DNA of 64,000 nucleotides, from contig NW_004955416.1 of the NCBI RefSeq assembly GCF_000276665.1, positions 4,232,623 through 4,296,622 of the forward strand, given 5' to 3'. Both the position numbers and the translations under genes were made by a program. Source of the DNA: Chinchilla lanigera (lineage: Eukaryota > Chordata > Mammalia > Rodentia > Chinchillidae). The notes beneath the pieces are model-generated. The model saw only the letters and a program-made list of their open reading frames with translations. It was not told where the DNA came from and made no database searches. Position 1 is the first letter of the stretch, and every line of letters begins with the position of its first letter. Of this stretch, positions 50,301 to 64,000 are shown in pieces.

Positions 50301-50383
50301 ATTTCAGGGACGCATAGAGGCCTTCTATTTTGACCATGGAAGACATAGTGAAGAATTTGTCACCGGCATTCAAAAGGAAGGCG
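47306..50383. other. intronic DNA, no recognised gene
   Basis: Unique sequence with a purine-rich stretch at 48385-48545 (GA/GGA-rich) that gives spurious proline/serine/leucine-rich ORFs on the reverse strand. No domain is recognised in any frame. Confidence 0.5.
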
Positions 50384-50505
50384 ATTATGTCACTACTCCC
50401 ATTCACAGATCTTCAATAGGTCCCTATTACCTACCAAATCAGGCACAAATTCCCCAGCTTGCTATTCAATGTCCTGCACAATATGGACCCAATCTTCCTT
50501 TCAAA
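50384..50505 (+). repeat. L2 LINE fragment
   Basis: CTTCAATAGGTCCCTATTAC, CAAATCAGGCACAAATTCC, TGCTATTCAATGTCCTGCAC and AATATGGACCCAATC match the L2 ORF2-end/3' region. Confidence 0.6.
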
Positions 50506-51918
50506 TAAATAATCATTATTATTGAGGGCCTCCTACATTATCACAGCACAATGAAGAGCAAGGAAGGGAAGGAGATGCCTTAGACATAGAAACTGTCCTC
50601 AAGAATCTTACAGTCAAGCAGGACAGTAAATAAGTCATGTATGATTACCACAGCACCAGGGGACCTCAAGTGTCACAGGAAAGAATCAGAGAGAGTGTGC
50701 AGTGGGAATCCAGAGGAAAAGAACCACTTCCAAGTAGAAGCTGGGGTGCAGGGCTAGTGGCAGCGCTTAGGGCAGGGCAATTGCTTTCCAGCTCTCCAGC
50801 TGTAACTTCTCTTTCCCAAATATAAATCTGTTGTTTAATTTTTAGGTTTCTTATCATGATCTCTATTATATGGGGTAATTTTTCAACTATTTTAGACACA
50901 ACTTTAAAATTTAAAAAATTATGTTTACATAGCATGCACTAAATAAAAAATCACTGTCATTTCTTATGAATCACATCATTTCATTCCTAACTCTCAAAAT
51001 CTATTAATTTAGGTGTTATTGAGTAGCCTCATTTTTCTATGTAAAGTGGCAGACAGGAGACTCACCCAAGACATGGAAGATTTAAAGGCAAGCAGGCCAG
51101 TGCCAGGGGCCACATCCTTAACCATTATGCTACACTGCTCACCCACACTCCAGGCGCCAACAGGTAGCAAGTACAGATTTATCAATAAATTTATCTATAA
51201 ATTTAAATGCGCAAATGCAGCCTCAAGGCGTCCATACTTCAAAATTTACGGCAGGAAAAGAGAAAACTACCTAGAGCGTCTGACACCTTCACCAAGGAAG
51301 AGTCTGTGTGTTATTTACCCTGGACTCTGTCTTTTTCCCTTCTTTTCATGTGCAACCTATCAGCTCTCTCTCCCTCTCTACCCCTGCCCTGACCCAACCC
51401 TCCTTGTCTGTTGTCTGCACTACTGGCCCTTAGTCCATATTTTATCTTGTCCCCCTCAAATATATCCTCCAAATTCCACAACCCTCTTTTAAAAATTTAA
51501 ATTTCAGCATAAACCCCTTTTGTTTAAACTTCTTTAATGGGATCCTCATACCCCATATCATGATTTCCCTGGGGCACAGATTAAAATTCAGATTCACAGA
51601 GATTTCCATGCAAGTCCTACTTTTGGATGTCTGTGTTATACCCAGGAATCTGTACTTACATACCTGTGAGGAGCTTTCTATCACCAAAAAAGTCAGTAAC
51701 CGGTACTGTACAGGACTAGGTATAAGCTCCTTACTATGGTCAGTAAGCGACTTCACATACAAGCCATACCCTCTCGGACCTCCCTGTTCACCATGCATTC
51801 TTTCACAAACCGCAGTCTCTGTCTGCCTCACACCTCTGGACTTTCATGTTGTCTGCTCCCTATGCTCCCCACACCCGTAATATCTTGGTTATCTGGAAAC
51901 ACCCATTGAACATTGTCA

Positions 51919-52072
51919 AAAAGATTTATTTTGCAGTAATGGGGGTTGAACCTAGAGCCTCTGCACTGAGCTCCATCCTCAGCCCTATTTTTATTTCTGT
52001 GTTGAGATAGGGTTTTGTTAAGTTGTTAAGTTGCCCAAGCTGTGATTCTTCTGCCTCAGCCTCCCAGAGAGT
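51919..52072 (-). repeat. B1-dID composite SINE (reverse)
   Basis: On the plus strand the order is ID half (GGGGGTTGAACCTAGAGCC, TGAGCTCCATCCTCAGCCC), linker, then B1 half (TGAGATAGGGTTTTGTTAAG, GCCTCAGCCTCCCAGAGAG). That is the reverse of B1-dID. Confidence 0.75.
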
Positions 52073-52224
52073 TCCATCAAAATCTTTTTAAGCCTCCCCA
52101 ATTTTGTGAAATCTTCCACAAATACCTCAGACAGCATTCATCATTCCATTTTCTGAAATACCTCATAACTTTATGCGAAACATAGTTTTAGAAGCATACA
52201 CATTTATTTATTTACATTTCTGAG

Positions 52225-52345
52225 TTAATTTCTGAGTAGTATAAACTCAGCAAGGAAAGGTACTGCATTTTACTTATTTTTATATCCCTAGCACCTAGGA
52301 CAGTGCTTGGCACAAATTATATGTTTAATAAATGAAGGAAGAAAT
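52225..52345 (+). repeat. L2 LINE 3' end
   Basis: AAACTCAGCAAGGAAAGGTAC, ATATCCCTAGCACCTAGGAC, AGTGCTTGGCACAAATTATA and AATAAATGAAGG are the classic L2 terminus. Confidence 0.65.
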
Positions 52346-52356
52346 ATTTTACGGTT

Positions 52357-52440
52357 GGGCCAGGGATATAGCTCAGTGGCACAGCACCTGCTTGGCAAGC
52401 ACAAGGTCTTGAGTTTGATTCCTGGTACCAAAAGTAAAAG
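52357..52440 (+). repeat. ID SINE
   Basis: GGGCCAGGGATATAGCTCAG ... CAAGGTCTTGAGTTTGATTC, CTGGTACC. Flanking AAATATTTTACGGTT and AAATATTTTGTGGTT form a slightly diverged target-site duplication. It inserted next to an L2 terminus. Confidence 0.9.
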
Positions 52441-52489
52441 AAAATATTTTGTGGTTAATTATAAAAAGACTTAAAAAGACCAATGTATA

Positions 52490-52590
52490 CTCAGTATACA
52501 ACTACCTTATCAGATAATTGTTATTCCCGTTTTACAGGTGAAGAAATAAACACTCAGAGAATCTGCTGCTTGGAAGTGGCAGGGTGAAAA
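52490..52590 (-). repeat. MIR fragment
   Basis: CCGTTTTACAGGTGAAGAAA, CACTCAGAGAATCTGC and GGAAGTGGCAGGG follow reverse MIR. Confidence 0.5.
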
Positions 52591-53328
52591 GGAAGGGTCA
52601 GGCCACCTGTTTCTGAGACTTCCATTCTCTTTATACCAGGCTGCCCTTCAAGCATCAGCAAGCCTTGCTCAATCCACGGCCCCAGAAGTTAGCATCTGCC
52701 ATGTGCGAATTATCTGTGTATTCTCCGCGATATCCCCCTACCCCATCCTGGGATATGGTAAGCTACTACAGGCAGAGATCCATTCCTTCCTTCCGTGTTT
52801 TTATTCCCCCCCACCAAAGGCGTTGGTCAAAGAAGACCTTTGTGTGCTGAATCTAAATGACAAACACTTAGAGAAGGACTTGAGAGATAGAGAACTTCCA
52901 GTGTGCAGGCAGCTGCGTGACCTACACATCGCTTCTGTGTGTGGTAATCTCTCAGAAGAGGCTGGCTTTGAGGGAGAGTCCACAGGGTTCCAATAATCAA
53001 TGATTTACAGTTCACATTTAGTGCATAGAAATTTTGGAAGTTTTATTTTAGGGGATGGCATTTGTTACAAATGTTAGCTGGAGGAAGAAACATGAAATTT
53101 TACACCTCCAGTCTACTTTTACAAATCGTTAAACTTAAAAAATAAAGAAATGTTTGGTATTGAGGCTATAGTAATATCTCTAGCTTGTAGGAAAAGTTAA
53201 GGAAAGAGATTTTTCATTAAGCAAATATTCTGTTGACTAGAGGTAGTCATCCACATATCCTGTATGAACTAAGAGTCCTTAAATAATTGGACTCAGTTAA
53301 ATATACCTAAGTATAAAATTCTCCTGAT

Positions 53329-53479
53329 TAATTTTTTTTTTTTTGAGACAAGTTCTCACTATGTAGTTCTAGCTGGCCTGAACTCACTATGCAGCCCAGG
53401 CTGGCCTCAAACTCATGGCGATCCTCCTGTCTCAGTCTCCCATGTGCTAGGGTTACAGGTGTGCACCACCCTGGTCACC
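53329..53479 (-). repeat. B1 SINE with target-site duplication
   Basis: T run, GAGACAAGTTCTCACTATGT, tandem GGCCTGAACTCACTATG / GGCCTCAAACTCATGG, and GTTACAGGTGTGCACCACC form a reverse B1. TTCTCCTGAT flanks it at 53319-53328 and 53480-53489. Confidence 0.9.
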
Positions 53480-53789
53480 TTCTCCTGATAATTAATAGAA
53501 TGATTTGGAACATATTTCAGGAGAGGTTAGAGTGTAAGCCTCTGTAATGATGATCATTTATTGTTCTACCATAATGTGTAGAAATTCCAACAGAGAGAGT
53601 TACAACTGAATAATGAGTAATGGAGAAGTTGCTTCTGTTTACAAAATTCCCCTCACACTTGGCAAACATAAGTCTTCTGATATTAAGACCATTACTTTTG
53701 GTTCTACATCTGAATTGTGGTATTCTACCCTCTTCATCAAATAAACTCTAAGGCCTAGTTATTTTCTGCCAAACTGACAAGAACTCTTA

Positions 53790-53963
53790 AACTGGGAATG
53801 GTAGCACATACCTGTTATCCTAGCACTTGGGAAGGCTGAGGCAGGAGAGTTTAAATTAGAGCCCAGCAAGGGCAACTTAGCAAGACCTTGTCTCAAAATA
53901 AGAAATTTAAAAGGGTTGCGATATAGCTCAGTGTGAAGGCACAGGATTTCATCTCCCTTACAA

Positions 53964-53964
<1 letters not shown>
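53790..53964 (+). repeat. B1-dID composite SINE
   Basis: The B1 half (ACTGGGAATGGTAGCACATA, GGGAAGGCTGAGGCAGGAG) and ID half (GGGTTGCGATATAGCTCAGT, GATTTCATCTCC) are followed by a tail converted to (CA)n. Confidence 0.75.

Positions 53965-54004
<40 letters not shown>
53965..54004 (+). repeat. (CA)n microsatellite at a SINE tail
   Basis: About 19 CA units directly following the B1-dID 3' end. Confidence 0.95.
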
Positions 54005-54006
<2 letters not shown>

Positions 54007-54179
54007 GTCCTCTAAAAGCAAGAAATAAAAAATATTATTATCTTACTATGTATTATAAATCCAGGACATAAAAATGTTTGTTACACCCCAATGAGAAAAT
54101 GTGCAGCTGCTCTCTATGTTAAAAGATAAAGTATACAAATAAAAATAAGACCCATGAATATAAACATTAGAGTCCTGGA

Positions 54180-54290
54180 GCTTGAATTTAAAAGATCATC
54201 TAATTATTTTATAGGTGAGCAAAAGTCTGGACAGATTAACGGACACATCCAAGGACGTATAGCTAATTAGTACCAGCACCGGACAGAGAA
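54180..54290 (-). repeat. MIR fragment
   Basis: TTATAGGTGAGCAAAAGTC, CACATCCAAGGACGTATAGC and TAATTAGTACCAGCACC follow reverse MIR. Confidence 0.45.
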
Positions 54291-54369
54291 GGGAAATAAG
54301 GAAAGTAATAGTTACTGGTTCCAGGCAATGCTGTGTGAGTCTGTTTAACACAGGGACTCCTGTTTAACA

Positions 54370-54495
54370 TAACCTTCAGAGCAACTTCTTCAGTAAGCAG
54401 CTGCTCCTTCACTTTGCAAATAGGGAAACTGACTCTAGCAGAAAAATGGAATGTGAACCTATGTTTGTCTCCTAGGTCTGTGCCTTTTTCCATGC
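54370..54495 (-). repeat. second MIR fragment
   Basis: ACTTTGCAAATAGGGAAACT, GAATGTGAACCTATG and AGGTCTGTGCCTTTTTCCAT follow reverse MIR through its 5' end. Confidence 0.45.
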
Positions 54496-54646
54496 AACCA
54501 GGTCTATAGACTTTAAGTCCAAGATCCTACACAGTAATTCATGCAGACAAAAAGGAACTGACTGCATGTTTTTTCTTTCATCACCAAAAATAATTACATT
54601 TGCCTAAAAGCAAATTATTAAAAAACTGGAGGACACAGGTGAGAAA

Positions 54647-54732
54647 GTTTTTTTTTGGTACAAGGAATCGAACTCAAGACCTCGTGCTTGCCAAGCAGGC
54701 TCTTGTGCCACTGAGCTATATCCCCGGCCCTA
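54647..54732 (-). repeat. ID SINE with perfect 10-bp target-site duplication
   Basis: Reverse ID (TTTGGTACAAGGAATCGAAC ... GCCACTGAGCTATATCCCCG) is flanked by AGGTGAGAAA at 54637-54646 and 54733-54742. Confidence 0.92.
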
Positions 54733-54742
54733 AGGTGAGAAA

Positions 54743-55822
54743 TTAATAAAAGTACGTGGAGCCTAAAAATTACTTCCCGCTTCCTTTTCCTGTGTGTGAA
54801 GTCCAATGATATCCCCAAGGTCAATCCCACCTTAAAGAAGCAAAATGACCTTGAGTCCAGCTATTTAGAAAGCTATTTAGTATAGCAAATAGAAAGCTAT
54901 TTGCCAAATTAAGCAATTTCCTAACCAGATTTACCATTACATTTCATGACATAAATCTACACATTCTTGCATAGACAATATAATAGAAAGAAATCACATC
55001 TCTAAATTCTGACCATACACACATAATTTAAGCCAATATTAAAGGACAAACAAAGCGAATTTAAAATTTAGTAACTTATTTATATCCAAAAACTTCAAAT
55101 TTGAGCTGATGGTCTACTGATTTATTTAAAGCAGTAGAAAATACAACAAAATTTGAGTAAAACTAACTAATTTTACCTTTTTAAGATATAACAGAATTTT
55201 GGCAGATATATAAGTACATTCCAAGTAGTTCATTTATGTCAAGTCACACATCCATTGGAGAATCAATAAGCATAAAGTTTTGATCAATCTGTCCATCTTA
55301 AAAATAGAATAGTGAAACATGTAGATTCTGTTTATAGATTCAAAAGTGGACATACTAACGCTAGACAGCTGAATAAGGGATATTCCCTAACCTGGCCTTA
55401 GAGAAGCAGGAGAAGAGAGACCAGGAATCAAATACTAGAATTATGATATAATGTGAAAAATGTTGTGATCAAGGTCAAAGTGCCACAGGGACATATAGAA
55501 AGAAGCACTGGCCTCACACCTGGGCAAATCAGAAAGGTTTCATACAGGAAGTGGATTTCCATCTGTAGCAACTCCCTAGGTAGAAGACAGGCAAAGACAC
55601 GCTTCCTCTCTGCATCTCCTTCCATGATTTCCTTTTTCAAGTCCTCAGTTTCGAGCAAGCTGAGGAATATTATGGCCATATAACAGGGATTCTAGATCGG
55701 CTTTCTCATTTTAATGAGGAGCTAGATTTCAGTGAGACCCTGTAGATGCATCCTTCTTGGTCACTACAAAGATAGCGAATAGCTCAAAATGACCTGGAGT
55801 AAGTTCTAATAGATTAAAGTAG
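54743..55822. other. intronic DNA, no recognised gene
   Basis: Unique AT-rich sequence with a small local duplication of AGAAAGCTATTT (54869-54900). Open frames at 55.4-55.7 kb on both strands overlap each other and show no family resemblance. Confidence 0.5.
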
Positions 55823-55937
55823 TTTTTTTGTGTTTTGTTTGTTTGTTTGTTTGTTTGTTTGTTTTCCGGTACCGGAATCAAACTCACGACCTGGCCCTTG
55901 TCAGGCAGGTGCTGTGCAGCTGAGCTAAACCCCCAGT
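55823..55937 (-). repeat. ID SINE with (TTTG)n tail
   Basis: CCGGTACCGGAATCAAACTC, ACGACCTGGCCCTTGTCAGG and GCTGAGCTAAACCCCCAG form a reverse ID. Its A tail has become (TTTG)n. Imprecise flanks ATTAAAGTAGTTT and ATTACAGTAGTTT are the likely target-site duplication. Confidence 0.9.
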
Positions 55938-56038
55938 GACAATTACAGTAGTTTATACAATTGTTTTTTGTGACATAAAAAATATTTCGATATCAAGATG
56001 TGAAGATGAATAAAAAGTTCTCTAACTATCACACCTCC

Positions 56039-56072
<34 letters not shown>
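56039..56072 (+). repeat. (CA)n microsatellite
   Basis: About 16 CA units, followed by a mixed GTGTGCTCGCACGCACA stretch. Confidence 0.95.
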
Positions 56073-56076
<4 letters not shown>

Positions 56077-57089
56077 TGCTCGCACGCACACACCAAACCA
56101 GTAAGAATTTCCAGAAACCCTCTATGGGTAGAAATGGGAAAGAAAGGGAAGGGCATAAAATGGCTTCATTACAGACCATTCTTCTGAGGCAAAGTAAAGA
56201 CAATAAGGGGAAAATAGAACATGTGTACTACAATGTATAGCACCATAAGGCTGTGTCTGATGCTCCGGAGGGCTTCAACAAGTACTGTTCAGCCAAAAAT
56301 CAATCGAAAAATCAGCATGATAACAGAACATGAGTTGCCCTATAATAGCCTTAAGACCCCCAAGGCTATTCGAGTCCCTTTCATCTGCCACACTGCACAG
56401 ACTCTATGGGGACCTCACTTCCCCTCCTTGAGTACTGTGCCCCTCTGTATTTCTTACCTACTGTTTTGCTCGCCCTTAGAAAGGGTGGCTGACAGGGAAT
56501 GATGATGTTTCAAGTGGTTTTTGAGAATTTTTTCCATTTCTGCTTTATTCTTCACCTTCTCTTGTCATTTTGCACTCAAATTTATCCTCTCCTACCAGTT
56601 GCAGACAATTTCCACAATATTAAGTGGTTGGTCATAATCTCTGAGTATTAGTCCTGTTTTGTGAGTACCTTAACTCACATATTTTAAACTGCCCCTTAAT
56701 AAAATCACAGTTCAGGCTTAAGCAAATGTGACATGTAAGCAATTCGCAGCATTGTTATAAATATACATATATATTTCATTCCAAGATTTCATCTCAATAT
56801 TTCTTCAATCACTTCCTCACAATGTCTGGTTTGTTCAATTTATATTTCTACTTGGCATTTGGTGCAAACCCCCAAAGATAAGATACATCTGTCCCTTAGT
56901 CACAAATCTTGGCATTTCTACCTTAACTCAATCGTGAAATGATTGGTTAAAATTACCTTGCTTATTAGCAGGATTTCCTCATAATAAAATATTTTATTTC
57001 TAAACTTTCGAATTTGACGTGAGATGTACCAACTCGGCAGTGACATATCAAAGCTTAAGAAGAACATATAAACACACTGATACATGTGA

Positions 57090-57970
57090 GGGAAGGAACA
57101 GCTAATTGGAAGTCAGCTTCCCTGTGATTATCAGCTTGTTTATGGGAGGGAGGACTCCTCTGAATGGCACTGTAAATTCATCCCTGATTATGGCTTTAAC
57201 ACCAGATCTCATTTCCACACATTCCCAAAAGCCCCCCACCCAAGCCATTTTGGTTAGTTATAAAGGGTTGTGCACTGTTTTCAAAGAATGACAGTTTTTC
57301 ATGCTTTAATTTTCTCCAGTTTCAGGAAAAATTAATCAGTTGCACAAGCCAGTTGTCAGATTTCACTTCCCTCATGGCAGAAAGCACACATATTCATTGT
57401 CTGCTATAAGAATAAATTTTAGTAATTTTCCCCATGTCAATATGAATATTAGACTGACCCAATTAATATGAAATGCTTCTATGCTGCTGGAACAGACAGT
57501 GCTACAGAAAGAGCCATTTGCACAACCTGTTCATGATTATGGGCCATAAGGACACAAAGATGGCACACACATTTGTGGACCATCTGAATTCTTATACGGA
57601 AAGGGGAGGGGGAGGGGGAGGGGGAGCGGCATGACGTTTGCCTGACTGTCGTGGGTCATGTTTTTTAATCCAGAGTATTGGACATGTAACACAGCAACAA
57701 GAGCTGATCATTTTGTTTAATCACCTTTTGGATCTTTGCCAGATGGTCTCTATTGAGAGCGCTGCAAACAGAGAGAGATGAACTGCATCTAACACGCCAC
57801 CAGAGCTTTCCCGTAAATGTCTGAGAACTGATTCCAACAAGAATTTAGTCTCAGAGCAGAAAGGGATACATTTAAAAACTATGTGCATTAACTATACTTT
57901 TCCCCACAGAATCCTCACTTGGCATGAATAATTTACCCACTCTTATGCTAATGGGATCATGAAAGTATCC
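57090..57970. promoter_or_regulatory. candidate conserved non-coding element (longest)
   Basis: Nearly 900 bp without any recognised transposon. It contains CAGCTAATTGGAAG, GTGATTATCAGC, GAAAAATTAATCAG, CCAATTAATATGAAATGC and, at 57944-57955, TTATGCTAATGG (octamer-like). A GGGGGA repeat sits in the middle. The density of homeodomain and POU-type sites and the lack of repeats suggest a developmental enhancer cluster. Not tested by alignment. Confidence 0.4.
57603..57627 (+). repeat. (GGGGGA)n tandem repeat, G-quadruplex type
   Basis: Four runs of four or five G, separated by single A, on the template strand of MEIS2. Confidence 0.9.
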
Positions 57971-60222
57971 CTCTGTCTTTAGTGCAGCTATTCTCAGCTT
58001 TCAGTAATTACCCCACCCAGTGAAAATAACATGGCTTCTGCACTGAGCGGTCGACTGGTACCTGGCAATTAGAAAGATCATGGCTGACAGTGGAAAGATC
58101 CAGAACTGGACAGAGACCCTTGTAGCCCAAGAAAGAGTCAAGCCCAAAGGACCACTGGTAGAGGGTGGATACGCACGAGGGTCGGGGGTGGGAAGAAGGG
58201 TAAAAAGGAAAGTTCAACATTGTCAAGCTTGTCATTCTTTGACTTACTATTCAGATTTTGCTTATACAAAAATGTCCCTCTCCTATTAAGAAAGGTGGAA
58301 AATATGTGTGACCGATTAGTTTTGAAGGAAAAAAATGATATCTAAGAAAAAGAAACAGCTACCACTAAAGCACATCTGCATTAAGTCTTTTATTAAGATT
58401 TTTAAAAATTGAAGTAGCATAAAATCCTCTGTAATTTGTTTTTTGGAGGGGAAAAAATGATTAAACCCCAAAATATGAAAAAAAAAACCCTCATATTTGA
58501 CCTCTATGCACAAAACTCCATGTTAGGTAGTTCACTATGTAAAAATTATCAGGCTAAAACATCTGGGAAAGAAAGCTATGAAACAGCAGGGAACGTGGCT
58601 GGTTTATTGTTTATCTTTTGTTTATGAGGCAGTATTCAAGTTTAATTACTACTCTAAATTAAACTCTAACTGGCATCAGGAGACATCCCTTTACATGACT
58701 AAGTTAAAAAAAATCTAGAAATCCCAACTCTGGGTTTTTCAAGTAAGTTGATACATATAGGAGGAAATTACTCAAAATTAACAGCAATTATACAAAGCTT
58801 TTAAGCGTTTATGAGCACCATTATATGCTTCCAGAGCATTTATTTATTAGAAGAATATAATTTTGTTTCTAATAGTTACTATTATAAAAAGTCCTAAGAA
58901 AATCAACAGAAATTATTTGGGTGTTTGCTGATGGTTGAAAGATGATATTTTTAAAAAATATTCTTTGGGGCTGAGCAAGAAAAACAAAATGCAATATTAA
59001 TATTCCACATACAACAGCTTCTTCAGTGGCCATGTTCTATTATCAATTATAGTCTCAGAAAAATTTTTGATGTAATTAGGAGGACAGGAAGAAAAAGAAA
59101 TGTCATTGTATTTATCATAACAGTAAGTGACCAGGTTGGGGTGAACTTAGCTCTAGGAAAAATAAAAGTTAAAAGCAACTAGCAAAAGATTATGCCAGAT
59201 GGCATCTGTCATATTGTATTTAGGGTTATTTTAAAGAGATTGCCGCACTATGAAAACATTCCATTGACAAGAGTTTTCCTAGACGGAATAAGAAATCCCA
59301 GTAGAACATACTCAGGACCTACACAGTAAGTGGGTTTGAGGACTCCCCCCACCCTTCCTCCTTTAAATAGGTAGCTGCAATATTTTGGTAAGGGAAGACA
59401 TCATCTTATAAGACAACATGTATTATAAACTCCAAAGTATAACGGTATCTTACATGCTTGGTTATCTATAAGCACTGACATTCACTTTTAAGGAGACAGT
59501 TGTAGAATTCAACACCACGGCTATTACTAAAGAACTGTGTCATAGCTAAATGTCTAGCTATGGAATTCTAGCCTCATTGGCTGGATGATAAATGGGGACA
59601 GCAATGGAAGGGTTTGGTAGGGAACCATGCTGGCTCTGCAGTTCACATTCTGAAAGATTAGAGATACAGAGATGCTCGAGTGCTACCGCATTTAGGTTAA
59701 ACTGCGTCTGGCAACAGTATGGTTAACGTGTGTGGTGTGTGCAGTGTGAGCTCAGCAGTTACTGGGCCAACTGTCTCGGTATTTCTGGGAATCCTGCCTA
59801 TTCACAGTGCAGGGATTGTTCAATTGCTGCAAAATGTACAAAATGAATTTTACAAAAATGAATTGTAAGGAAAGCCCCATTACAACGATTTTACAGCAAA
59901 GATGTCAACATCAATTTTTCTTTCATGCATAGCTAATGATTAAAACAGCATATTCCATTTGCCTAAGACAATTTATTTCATATTGGCACATCAAAATATT
60001 GAAATACAAAGTTATCTTTACTCTCCCCTTTTTATTCATTGCTGCTAAACCCATACCATTGTTCAAACCAGGAAAAATAAAACAAACTTGGCACGAAATA
60101 CTTAAAACAAAGGCTCATCAATATTCTCCAATTTGTCAACATCTCAATTACAGCAGTGGAAAAAATGTAAATTTCATGTGCTCTAAACACTGAGGGGTCT
60201 ATTCTCTTGCCAATTCACATGC

Positions 60223-60252
60223 GTAACTCCCATCAGCGTTAATGGGAGTTAC
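60223..60252. other. perfect 11-bp stem-loop
   Basis: GTAACTCCCAT (60223-60233) and ATGGGAGTTAC (60242-60252) are exact reverse complements around an 8-nt spacer. The surrounding ~100 bp are repeat-free. The function is unknown; a paired binding site or an RNA hairpin are both possible. Confidence 0.7.
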
Positions 60253-60259
60253 ACAAACC

Positions 60260-60500
60260 CATCAATAATAATAATACTTTGTACATATATTGTGCCTTTC
60301 ATCTAAGCCTCTCAAAAATGCTCTAGGAACAAGGAGACTGCTCCCTAGTCTGCTCTGGCAAAATACACAGTGAAATACAAAGCCGCTTTTGACTCAGCAG
60401 GTACAGAATTAGGGACCCCAAGCCTTACTATCAAGCCCCATTTTACTGATGGGAAGCCAGACACAAAGAGGGCCAGTTACTTCCCCAGAGCCCTGAGTCT
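60260..60500 (-). repeat. possible MIR-family fragment
   Basis: AATAATAATACTTTGTACAT, AAGCCTCTC, CCCATTTTACTGATGGGAAG and ACAAAGAGGGCCAGTTAC resemble a reverse MIR-like element. Confidence 0.4.
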
Positions 60501-60879
60501 GCACCCTAATTCTATCCTTGAAAAACCAGATTTCCTTCCTCATTCTAATGTGACTAACAAGACAAACACCCTCTCTTTGGCTGCTTTTAGCAAGAGAAAT
60601 CAGAGTGAATGAAAAGTCTGGTTCATATTTGTATAGTTTACTGCTAGGCATGTGCTGTTGGAAAGATACAGTAAAGGCAGGTTTTGCATTTTACCAAGTT
60701 TATTTCTCACAATATTTAAAAAATTTGTTTTCTTCTTTTGGTTTCTTGCACAAACACTAAGGAGGAAAAGATGACCTTTCACCTGTGTAACTGTAGCTCT
60801 TTCACTATTAGGTCATAAAATGACATATTTTTAGGTTCCAAAGTAAAGATTTGTATAAATCATTATAGCAAAAATATTC

Positions 60880-61110
60880 ACAAAAATGATAAAGCAACAT
60901 AAATGCATGTATTGTTTTACAGCATATGGCTATTAAAGTTTAATTTAAAATGTGTATGAAAACATTGTATTTAGTACAATTCATCCCTATTTTTTCTGTT
61001 TATCATAATTTGTTTTGAAACTGAATCATTTTACAGTTTTCCATATGCCTGCTGTGCTAATAAATTCTGAACAAGCAAGAAAACTCTTTTCTAAACGGAA
61101 AACTTGGTTT
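60880..61110. promoter_or_regulatory. candidate conserved non-coding element
   Basis: Repeat-free AT-rich block with TTTATCATAATTTG, CTGAATCATTTTACAG and TGTGCTAATAAATTC. Supported only by texture. Confidence 0.25.

Positions 61111-64000
<2,890 letters not shown>

Noticed and set aside
51013..51492. 159-residue open frame
   Set aside because: No recognisable family, no splice or start context, and intronic sequence antisense to MEIS2; consistent with chance.
55428..55683. opposed open frames of ~80 residues
   Set aside because: They overlap on both strands and neither shows a domain or retrogene features such as a poly(A) tail with flanking duplications.

Overview
This is mammalian nuclear DNA, and it comes from a rodent. 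The coding content is two internal exons of one TALE-homeobox gene on the minus strand: 63578-63692 (115 bp) and 17713-17858 (146 bp). Their spliced reading frame joins in phase and matches MEIS2. It reads SPGTG and KKRQKKRG where I recall MEIS1 having SPSTG and KKRHKKRG. The window therefore lies inside MEIS2. It holds a complete 45,719-bp intron between the exons, 17.7 kb of the next (downstream) intron on the left, and 308 bp of the upstream intron on the right. I found no other protein-coding gene, functional tRNA, rRNA or CRISPR array.

The organism is inferred from retroposons. Three SINE types occur: B1 monomers carrying the rodent internal 29-bp duplication, older composite B1-dID elements (B1 half followed by an ID half), and young tRNA-like ID monomers ending in a GGTACC-type 3' end. 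The ID 3' end differs from the squirrel and guinea-pig forms I recall, and the combination points to Castorimorpha (beaver / kangaroo-rat side). That genus-level guess is from memory and uncertain. Several SINEs still have clear target-site duplications. Older mammalian repeats are also present: MIR, L2, L1M 3' ends, MER5A-like hAT elements, and an MLT1-type solo LTR interrupted by a DNA transposon.

Layout: 1-17712 is the downstream intron, with a 183-N assembly gap at 4824-5006, an LTR/transposon nest at 2.6-3.2 kb, and possible regulatory DNA at 14.2-14.6 and 16.2-16.9 kb. The homeodomain exon is at 17.7 kb. The large intron (17859-63577) has several repeat-free, homeobox-motif-rich stretches (18.0-18.9, 20.4-20.6, 36.2-37.5, 46.0-46.2, 57.1-58.0, 60.2 and 60.9-61.1 kb). 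These look like conserved non-coding elements, which are common around MEIS genes. The intron also has a SINE cluster at 41.2-41.9 kb and many (CA)n, (GA)n and other microsatellites. The linker exon is at 63.6 kb. I did not find a convincing undescribed system. The points most worth following are the CpG-rich block at 16.5-16.8 kb, two perfect stem-loops (18585-18626 and 60223-60252), a G-quadruplex-type repeat inside a likely enhancer (57603-57627), and clean nested-insertion chronologies.
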